Source: Candidatus Sumerlaeota bacterium (GTDB taxonomy: Bacteria > Sumerlaeota > Sumerlaeia > SLMS01 > JAHLLQ01). From it: a stretch of DNA of 44,495 bases. The position numbers and the translations under genes were made by a program. Below are positions 32,759 to 41,400 of this stretch, piece after piece; positions within the stretch are counted from its first letter, which is position 1; each line of letters opens with the position of its first letter. The stretch spans positions 1-44,495 of the forward strand of contig JASGMJ010000031.1 in NCBI GenBank assembly GCA_030156535.1, read 5' to 3'. The notes below the pieces were generated by a model. It did not search any database. It worked only from the letters and a program-made list of their open reading frames with translations, and had not been told where the DNA came from.

Positions 32759-33553
32759 TCACAGCACCCGCCTCCGGAACAAACACGCACCCACCAGCAG
32801 CAGTGCCGCCGTGAAGATCGCGCCCTCCGCGACAAGGCCCGTGAACTCGCCCACCGACAGCGCCACGATGCCGTCGGTGTAGCGCGTGATGAGGTTGAAG
32901 CGTGAGAAATTCGGAACGTAGGCGAAGACCCACTCCAGCACGGACGGCGACAGCAGTCCCGCAAGCCGCGCCTGCATGAAGCCCAACAGGTTGGCGCCGA
33001 ACGCAACGTGCAGAGCGCACAGGACGATCGTCACTCCCTTTGGCGCCACGAGCGAAAGCAACTGCGCCAGAGCCGCCAACAGCGAGAGCGACACGGCTTG
33101 CAGCGCGAGCATCTGGAACAGCATACCCGTGTGGTAGGGCTCCATCGCGGGAACGAACACCCACACGAGACCGCCGAGCACCACGAAGACAAGAAAGCCA
33201 CACAGCGATGCCGCCGCCCACTTGCCAAGCAGATACGTCGTGCGCTCCACGGGTTTCGCCAGCATGGGGTAGATCGTGCGGTTCTCCAAATCGTCGGGAA
33301 CCTGGCGCGCCACGAGCAGCAGTGCCAGCAGGTGCGCCGAGAAATACGCCAGTGTGAGCCCAAGATTGAGCAGGAACGTGGCCGTTGAGGCGTTCTCGAT
33401 TCCGATGAACGCAAACGCCAGCACCGCCATCAGGTACACGCTCATCAGGATGCTGAGGACGTACAGGTCCTTGCGCCGCACCAGTTCGATGACCACGCCG
33501 CGCCCCACGAGTCCAAGCGCCCGCGTCTGGCCAATGTTGCCCGGATCGCTCAT
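32759..33553 (-). CDS. ABC-2 type transporter permease
   Basis: 264 aa from ATG 33553, whose ATGA overlaps the stop of the previous permease. Six or so hydrophobic segments. After a cytoplasmic N-terminus (VVIELVRRKDLYVLSILMS) comes LVARQVPDDLENRTIYPMLAKPVERTTYLLGKW, quoted in part as TIYPMLAKPVERTTY; the R-TIYP-L-KP motif is typical of ABC-2 permeases of the NatB/YhaP-like group. The first permease of this operon carries the same motif, so the two arose by duplication and probably form a heterodimer. Substrate unknown. Confidence 0.82.
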   Translation of the reverse strand: MSDPGNIGQTRALGLVGRGVVIELVRRKDLYVLSILMSVYLMAVLAFAFIGIENASTATFLLNLGLTLAYFSAHLLALLLVARQVPDDLENRTIYPMLAKPVERTTYLLGKWAAASLCGFLVFVVLGGLVWVFVPAMEPYHTGMLFQMLALQAVSLSLLAALAQLLSLVAPKGVTIVLCALHVAFGANLLGFMQARLAGLLSPSVLEWVFAYVPNFSRFNLITRYTDGIVALSVGEFTGLVAEGAIFTAALLLVGACLFRRRVL

Positions 33554-34332
33554 AGCGGCTTCCTCCGAAACCAGATGGCGGCCAGCGAAAAATACAGCGC
33601 CGAGAAGAACAGGCCGTACAACGTCAACTGCGCCATCGTGGCAAAACGCAGCGGCGCCCACGCCTGTGCGTGAACGGCCTTCTCCGACAGATCAAGCAGC
33701 GTCAGTTGCGGCACCGCGTAGATGACAACGCGGATCAGGAATTGGCCGATGGGCGACGTGAAGTCGTAGATGTACGTTGTCAGCGTCGTGAACGTGGCGG
33801 CGAAAACGTAGAAGATCGCGCCGATCGTGATCGCCGCGTCCAGATTCAGCAGCATCGACAGCCAGAAGCTGAGCGTGGCGAGAATCAGCAGCATCACAAT
33901 CTGCAGGTAGATGTACTGCGCAAAGAGCGCCCACGGCACCGAACTCCCCAAATAGGCCGCGCCGCAAAGATACACCACCATGAACAGCCCGAAGCAGAAG
34001 GCCCCCGCGACCATCACGCCAAGGAGCTTGCCGCAAAGAAAGGCAAGCCGGCTGATCGGCTTGGCCATCAGCGGGTAGATCGTGCGCGTCTCGAACTCGC
34101 GCGGAAGCTGGCGGGCGGCGAGCACGATCACCGTCAGCGCCGTCGCCACGCTCATGATCTTCAGCGCAACCTCGCGGTAGAACTTCGTGAGCCCCTCCAA
34201 CTCGAAGAAATCAACGGTCATCACCGCGCCGATCAGCAGCGTCGCAACGAGCACAATCGCGTAGATCTCGCGCCGCCGCACGGCTTCAAGCAGCACACTC
34301 TTCGCAATCAGCCACACCGGGTACGGCTTCAC
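33550..34332 (-). CDS. ABC-2 type transporter permease
   Basis: 260 aa from a GTG at 34332, chosen because GGAGG lies 7 bp upstream and the GTGA overlaps the ATPase stop. The longer open frame to 35151 is a shadow of the ATPase gene. About six hydrophobic segments; AKSVLLEAVRRREIYAIVLVA at the start and TRTIYPLMAKPISRLAFLCGK carry the same R-TIYP-AKP motif as its partner permease. Operon order ATPase, permease, permease, His-rich protein is kept by 4-bp overlaps. The exported substrate is not evident; such systems handle lipids, ions, drugs or small peptides. Confidence 0.85.
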   Translation of the reverse strand: MKPYPVWLIAKSVLLEAVRRREIYAIVLVATLLIGAVMTVDFFELEGLTKFYREVALKIMSVATALTVIVLAARQLPREFETRTIYPLMAKPISRLAFLCGKLLGVMVAGAFCFGLFMVVYLCGAAYLGSSVPWALFAQYIYLQIVMLLILATLSFWLSMLLNLDAAITIGAIFYVFAATFTTLTTYIYDFTSPIGQFLIRVVIYAVPQLTLLDLSEKAVHAQAWAPLRFATMAQLTLYGLFFSALYFSLAAIWFRRKPL

Positions 34333-35270
34333 GGTTTTTCCTCCGCCTCGCGCACCAGTTCGATGAAGTAGTCTTCGAGCGACACGGTGCGCGACGCTGT
34401 CCTGCGAATCTCCACGCCCCGCGCCGTCAGGTCGGACAACACGCGCGGATAGTCGTCGATGTCGTTGACCAGCAGGCGGCACATCTCGCCGTCGTGGCGC
34501 AGGTCGTGACGCGCGGCGCTCTCCGGGATCTCGAAACCGGCCGGCGGAACGAACACGACCTCGAACTGGTTCAGCGGCTTCATCAGTTCCGCCACCGGCG
34601 CCTCCTTCAACACGCGCCCCTTGTGAATCATCACGATGCGGTCGCACAGCGACTCGACCTCGGACAATTCGTGCGAGCTGAAAAAAATCGTTCTCCCCGA
34701 ATTCTTGAGTTCGAGCAGCACCTGGCGCAGATCGTAGCGCCCGAGGGGATCGAGGCCGGAGGAAAGCTCGTCGAAGATCAGCGCGTCGGGCTCGGCAATC
34801 AGGGACTGGGCAATGCCGAGGCGTTGCTGCATTCCCTTGGAGAACTGGCGCAGCAGGACGTTCTCCTTGCCGCCCAGGCCGACCTTCTCCAGCAGCGCGG
34901 GAATACGGGCGCGGAGCTGTGAGCGGCTCAGGCCGCTGAGGCCGCCGTACAATTCGAGCAGTTCGCGCGCCTTCATGAAAGGGTAGTAGAGCGCGACCTC
35001 GGGCAGATAGCCGATGCGGCGGCGGCTCTCCACGGTGCCCGCCTTGTGGCCGAATACGCGGGCCGAGCCGGAAGTGGGGAAGATGAAACCCATCAGGGTC
35101 TTCATCGTCGTCGACTTGCCCGCGCCATTCGCACCAATGAAGCCAACGCACTCGCCCGGCTGGACGGCGAAGGTGACTCCATCGACGGCCCGGTGACGGC
35201 GGGCACCCTTGCCGTACTCAACGACAAGATTCTCGACTTCAATGACGGATGCGCCGTTCTGTTCGCTCAT
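34329..35270 (-). CDS. ABC transporter ATP-binding protein
   Basis: 313 aa from ATG 35270 (AGGAGG 11 bp upstream). All nucleotide-binding motifs are present: Walker A GANGAGKST, Q-loop-like YLPEVALYY, signature FSKGMQQRLG, Walker B ALIFDELSSGLDP and H-loop SSHELSE. The ~90-residue C-terminal extension (FEVVFVPPAGFEIP, LSDLTARGVEIRRT, SLEDYFIELVRE) is usual for ATPases of ABC-2 exporters (CcmA/NatA type). It energises the two permeases encoded next. First gene of the operon, with a candidate promoter 34-62 bp upstream. Confidence 0.93.
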   Translation of the reverse strand: MSEQNGASVIEVENLVVEYGKGARRHRAVDGVTFAVQPGECVGFIGANGAGKSTTMKTLMGFIFPTSGSARVFGHKAGTVESRRRIGYLPEVALYYPFMKARELLELYGGLSGLSRSQLRARIPALLEKVGLGGKENVLLRQFSKGMQQRLGIAQSLIAEPDALIFDELSSGLDPLGRYDLRQVLLELKNSGRTIFFSSHELSEVESLCDRIVMIHKGRVLKEAPVAELMKPLNQFEVVFVPPAGFEIPESAARHDLRHDGEMCRLLVNDIDDYPRVLSDLTARGVEIRRTASRTVSLEDYFIELVREAEEKP

Positions 35271-35303
35271 GGATGAGTCAACCTCCTGAACCGCTCCGCG
35301 GTC

Positions 35304-35332
35304 GTGATACCGCAGGTGCCCGCGCCAGACAA
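35304..35332 (-). promoter_or_regulatory. Candidate sigma70 promoter of the ABC exporter operon
   Basis: On the minus strand, TTGTCT (35327-35332) and TATCAC (35304-35309) are 17 bp apart, 34 bp before the ATPase ATG at 35270. Position, spacing and match are reasonable; no experimental support. Confidence 0.4.
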
Positions 35333-35379
35333 GCGCCCTGTTCTTAAGAGTGCGTAAGGAAGGCGGGGATACATAAAAA

Positions 35380-35403
35380 GAGAGGGCCCTGGGGGGCCCT
35401 CTC
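35380..35403 (-). terminator. Rho-independent terminator of the giant repeat-protein gene
   Basis: A perfect 10-bp stem GAGAGGGCCC/GGGCCCTCTC with a 4-nt loop, followed on the minus strand by CTTTTTATG. It lies 25 bp past the stop at 35429 and separates this gene from the ABC operon. Confidence 0.88.
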
Positions 35404-35428
35404 CGGTCGTGCGGGTTGCGGGTTGCGA

Positions 35429-38400
35429 TCAGGGAACGGGCTGGAACGCGCGGCCAACGAAGACCTGCCACGGTCCCTCGGGCTGGTGATTGAAGCCAAT
35501 GGTGGCGTTCTTCACCGAACCGTCGAAGGAGGTGCCATTGGAGGTGGCCACCCAGACTTCGCCGAACGAGTTGATCTGGATAAGGTCGGTCAGACCGTCG
35601 CCATTGATCTCGCCCGTGAGCACCCACCAGCCGGTCGGTGTGCCGTCGCTGTCGACGCCACGTACCGGATCGTTGTGGAAGCCAGTCGTTCCCCAGTCTT
35701 CCGGTGCAAGGAGAGCCGTACCGGCGGCGTTGGAGAGAGCGACCATGGCAACCGTGTTGCCGTCTTCGTTCACGACATCGTCGTCGATGGCGGCAACATC
35801 GGTGCGCCCGTCGCCGTTGAAGTCGCCGAAGTGAATGGCGGCCTTGTTCGCAAGGTCATAGCGGAAGCCGGTGACACCAAGCGAGACGACAGGGTCGAAG
35901 CCGGTCGTGGGGCTGCTATGGGCGACCGAGATTTCGCCGTCGGAGCTGTCGATCTGCACGAGGTCGGTGCGGCCATCGCCGTCCATGTCAACCGCTTCGA
36001 TCCACAGGCCGTTGGCCGGGTCGAGCGCGAGCGACGTGGAGGCCACGAAGGTGCTGGCCAGAATTGCTCCGCCGGTGTTGTAGCCGACGAACACGTCGCC
36101 GCTGGCGTTGATCTGTGCGAGGTCGGTGAGGCCGTCGCGGTCGAAGTCGCCGGCGAAGACGCTGAAGCCGAGGTCTTCGTCGATCGACCAGCCGGTGGAG
36201 ACCTTCGTCGGTGTCGGAGTCGCCGAGTCAGACAGGTACAGCCAGACGTCGCCGAACTCGGTGATGGTCGCGAGGTCGAGGAAGCTGTCGCCGTCGAAAT
36301 CGCCCGAAACAGTCTTCCACGGTCCGCCGTGAGCGGGGTCAATGCTGCCGTCGCCCTGGAAGACGCCGTACTGCCCGGCGAGGTCGTGGCGGAAGCCAAT
36401 GAAGTCGTACTGGAAGGGCGGCGTCAGCGTGCCGATGTCGTTGATGGAGGCCCAGATGTCGGTGTACTTGGTCAGGACGATCAGGTCCTGGGCGTCAGCG
36501 GCGAAGCGGTCGATGGTGCGCGAGACGATCGGTCCCCGCACGCCGTCGCTGTCGGTGGCCTGCACCTCGATGGTGTTGTTGCCGGGCGCCAGGTTCACGA
36601 TGAAGCTCCAGGAGGTGAAGTCCCCAGAGTCATTGGACGCCGAGGTGAAGGCGCCAGTGTTGATGCGCCACCGCACGTCGGTGATGCTCTTGTTGCCGGA
36701 GGCCGTGCCATTGAAGGGCAGCGAGACCACGTTGTGGTCCACGGTCATGTCGGTGGCGGGCGACGCGATGGTCACCGTCGGCCCCGTGTCGAGCGAGCCG
36801 GTCACCTCGAGGCTGACGATGAAGGTACGCGGTGCCGCCGTGCCTCCCTCGTCGTTGACCTGCACGAAGGCGTTGTAGAGCCCACCGTCGATGCCGTCGA
36901 TGTCGTAGGCCAGCGTGACGTTGGCCTGGCCTGCTGCGGGGATGCTGCCCGTGGCGGGGCTGACAGAGGAGAGCCAGCCCGACGGCGTGCCCGGACGGTA
37001 GGAAACGCTGGTCGAGTAGTTCAGCGTTGCCGTGCCCGTGTTCTGGATCGCGAACGTCGTGTCGGGCGGATTCACCGTCACCGCTGTTGTCGGCGTGGCG
37101 AAGCTCGGGTTGAGGACGATCAGAGGATCAGAGGTCGCGGGATCGATGGTGACGGCCACCGTGACGAAGGTGGGGGCCGCGACGCCATCGATGTCCTCGA
37201 CCTGAATCCGGCCAACGTGCGTGCCGGGGGCGAGCGAGGTTGTTGCAAAGGCAACGGTGATCGTCGCCGAAGCACCACTGGCGAGCGAACCGCTGGTCGG
37301 GCTCACCGACATCCAGGTCTGGTCGTCGGTGGCGAGGTAGTTCACCACGCCGATGCCGACGTTCGAGATCTGGAAGCTGCCATTGGCGGGGCTGGCACCC
37401 TCGACCGCCGTGCTCTGAATCAGGGACGGCGTGGCGGCGAGGATCGGTGCCGGAGCCGTTTGCGTGATCGTGTGCGTCTGGCCGTCGACGGTGATCGTAC
37501 CCGTGCGGTTTGCGCCCGTGTTGGCCGCAACGGTGTATTGGACCGCTGCGCTGCCGGTGCCGGCGCCAGCCGCCGGGCTTGTGATCGTGATGAAGGCATC
37601 GCTTGTCGTGGCAGTCCACGTGCAGCCCACGCCGGAGGTGACGTTGAAGCTGCCTGCTCCGCCGTTGGCGTCGAAGGTGCCGGTGGACGGGCTGATGGCC
37701 ACGGTGCAGCCGCCGTCCTGGGTCACGGTGAAGACCTGGTCGGCGACGTCGATGGTGGCCGTGCGAGCCGGTCCGTCGTTCGCGGCGACCGTGTAGTCGA
37801 CTTCAACGCTGCCCTGGAGCACGTCGAAGGTGTTGAGAGCGATCCAGTCGGCGGCTGTCGTCACCGTGTAGGTACAAGCGGTGTCGGAAGCCGTAACGGT
37901 GAACGCCCCAGCGCCACCCGCGGCGGTGAAGTTGTCCGAGGTCGGGTTGAGGACGTAGGTGCAGCCGTCTTCCTGGACGACGGTGAAGGTGAGACCGGCG
38001 GCCGTGATCGTGCCGATGCGTGCCGGGCCGGCAGTGGCGGCCACGCTGTATTCAACCGTGCCGTCACCGATGCCTGCCGCACCGTTGGTGATCGTGATGA
38101 AGGGGTCGTTGGAAACGGCGCTCCACGCGCAGGCCGGGTCGCTGGCCAGCACGTCGAAGCTGCCGGTGCCACCCGCTGCCGTGTAGGTTTCCGTGTCCGT
38201 GCTCAGCGCGAACATGCAGCCGTCTTCCTGCGTGACGGTGAAGGTCTGGCCACCGGCGGTGATGCTGCCCGAGCGCGCCGGACCCATGTTCGCCGCAACA
38301 GTGTAGGTGATGGTCGCGGGGCCGTTGCCGCTGGCCGCACTGGTCACCGTGATGTAGGGATCGTTCGAGACAACGGTCCACGGGCAACCCGCGTTGGTGC

Positions 38401-41400
38401 TGAGGTCGAAGGAACCGCCACCACCCGCCGCCGTGTAGTTCGCGGAGTTGGGGACGAGCGTGTAGGTGCAGCCCGGGTCCTGGGTGATGGAGAAGGTCGC
38501 GTTGCCGACGCTGATCGAGCCGGAGCGCGCGGCGCCGGTGTTCGCTGCGACGGTGAAGCTGACGCTGCCGTCGCCGGTGCCAGCGCCACTGACGATCGAG
38601 ATGAAGGGGTCGCTGGCAACTGCCGTCCACGCGCAGGTCGGATCAGAGGCGGTGACAGTGAAGGAGCTGCTGCCGCCCGCTTCGGTGAAGTTCTCGCTCG
38701 TCGGTGCCAGCACGAACGAGCAGCCGTCGTCCTGCGTCACCGTGAAGACGGCGCCGTTGACCGAGATCGTGCCCGTGCGCGCCGGGCCCACGTTGGCCGC
38801 GACGGAGTAGTCGAGTGTGTTCGTCACGCCCGTTCCCGAGCCGCCCGCATCAATCGTGATCCAGGGGTCGTTGGCCGTGGCCGTGTACGCACACGAGGTG
38901 TTGATGCCCGTGATCGTGAAGGAGCCAGTGCCGCCGGCAGCCGCGAAGTTCTCGGTGTCCGGAGTCAGCGAGAAGAAGAGGCAGGCACCGTCGGCCAGCG
39001 CGGACGTCTGGGTGTTGTCGAAGGTATGCGGAATCGCCGTGGCGAAGTCCGTGGCGAGCAGGGGCGCCGTGGAATCCGGATCGTCCTGAAGAACGATGGC
39101 GAACGGCGTCGGTGCGTTGGCGTTCGTCTCGAACGTCAGGGTGAAGATGTCGGCAAGGATGTCGGTATTGGCGTTGTTGCTTTGCGTCAGGATATCGCGG
39201 CTGACGAGCGTGCCGCCGATCACCTCTTCGGCACCGGCCTGCACCGCGCCGAGTTCTCCGTCAGAGGCGCCGATGAAGCTCACCGAAGCCGTGTCGTAAA
39301 CGACGCGCAGGGCACCCGAAACAGGAACCGTCCCGGCCGGGTTCGAGGCGACGCGCGCCAGAACATCGAACTGGCCGCCGGCAACCGACGGATCGCCACT
39401 GGAAACGACGCCCTGGATGACGGCATCCGCACCGCCGGGACCGAAGTCGACGACGATGTTCGAGATCCCCGCGTTGTTGAACAGGTGCGGAATCGAGCTG
39501 ATCAGGTCGGTCGCCAAAAGCGGGACAGTCGATCCGGGATCATCACTCACCGCGATGTTATAGGGGCTGAACGGATTCGCATTCACCTTGAAGTTCAGCG
39601 TGTACACGTCGGCGTTCGTGTCGGCGTTCGACGCGTTGCTCTGCGTCAGGATGTCGACGAAGGCCAAAGAACCACTTGTTTCAATCGGGCCAACCGTCGG
39701 CGCGCCGAGTTCGCCACCGGCAACGCCTTCAAAGCTGACGCTGCCCGGGTCGAAGGTGACGCGGAAGGCAGCCGCAGCCGGGGTGAAGGCTGTCGGGTTC
39801 GAGGCCACCCGCACGAGCACCGAGAAGTCGGCACCCGGCTGGGTCGGATCGCCACTGACGACTGTGGACTGCACGACCGCTGTCGTTCCCGCCGGTCCCG
39901 TCAGGTTCGACGTGGCGTCGTTGTTGAAGACGTGGGGAATCGCAGTGGCCAGGTCCGATGCGAGCAGAGGAACCGAGGACTGAGGATCGTCCGCCGCCAT
40001 GATCGAGAAGGGCACGAAGGGCGAGGCGTTGACCAGGAAGCTGACGGTCATCACGTCGGGAAGCAGTGCCGTGTTGCCCGACGATCCATCGGTCAGGATG
40101 TCGCGTGTCACGGCCGAGCCGTTTACGATGAGAGGCTCTTCGGGGCCAACAAGCAGCGAGCCCAGGTCGCCCGCCGTGGCACCGACGAAGGTCAGAGAAG
40201 CAGTGTCGTAGGAGAGACGCAACGCCGCCGAGTTCGGAGCAAGCCCGGTCGGGTTGGAGGCGACGTCGATCAGCACGTCGAGTGTGGAACCCGGCACCGA
40301 AGGATCACCGCTGACAATCTCGGTGCGCACCACGGCGTTGCCGCCGGGAGTCGAGGGTCCGGGGATGTCGATCGTGTTCGTGTTGTCGAAGATGACCGGG
40401 ATGCTTGTGAGCAGATCGTTGGCAATCAGGGGCTTTGTGGAACCCGGGTCGGCGTCCACGGTGATCGAGAAGGGAACGTAGGCGTTGGCCTTCACCTGGA
40501 AGCGCAGCAAGTAGACCGCCGGAATCAGGCTGGTGTTGCCGACGTTGCTCTGGGTCAGGATGTCGGTAAACTCCAGAGAGCCGCTCTGTTCTTCCGGCCC
40601 GATGAGAACGGGGCCGAGGTCTTCTTCGCCGACGCTGAGGAGTTCGACGCTGTCGGTTTCGTAGGTAACGCGGAAGGCCGCCGCGCCAGGCGCCAGGCCC
40701 GTGTCATTCGAGGCAACGCTGACGAGAACGTCGAACGTGCCGCCCGCGACGGAAGGATCGCCGGCCACGATGTTCGTCTGGACGATGGCCGCTCCGGTGC
40801 CCGGCGTCGCCGTCAGGTTCGTGGTGGCCGTGTTGTCGTAGGTAACGGGAATGCTGTCGATCAGGTTGCTGGCAAGCAGCGGTGCCGTCGAGTCGGGATC
40901 AGGCCCGACGAGAATGCTGTAGGGAGTGAAGGCACCGGCTTTGACCTCGAAGGTCAGCGTGAAGATCAAAGGAGTGGCCGAGGCGTTCGCGGCACTGCCG
41001 TCGGTCAGAATATCCGTGAAGACGCTGGTGCCCGTCACGGTTTCCTCGGCGCCCTGGAGCAGTGCGCCGAGATCACCGGCGGACGCGCTGACGAGTTCAA
41101 CCGATGCCGTGTTGTAGGCCACACGCAGCGCAGCGGACCGGGGGGTGAAGCCCGTGGCGTTCTGGTCCACGGCTACCTCAACGGTGAACTGCGAACCGGG
41201 TGTCGAGGAGTCGCCTGCGAGGGTTGTCTTGATAACGGCCTCGACGGGAGGCGGAACGCCGAGTCCCTGCGTTGCGCTGTTGTTGAAGGTGCGCGGGATG
41301 TTCGTGGTGCCATCCGTGGCAAGCAGGGGCTTCTGTGCATCCGGATCGTTCGAGACGAGAATGTCGAAGGGATGGACGGGGGGATTGGCGACCTGGAAGG

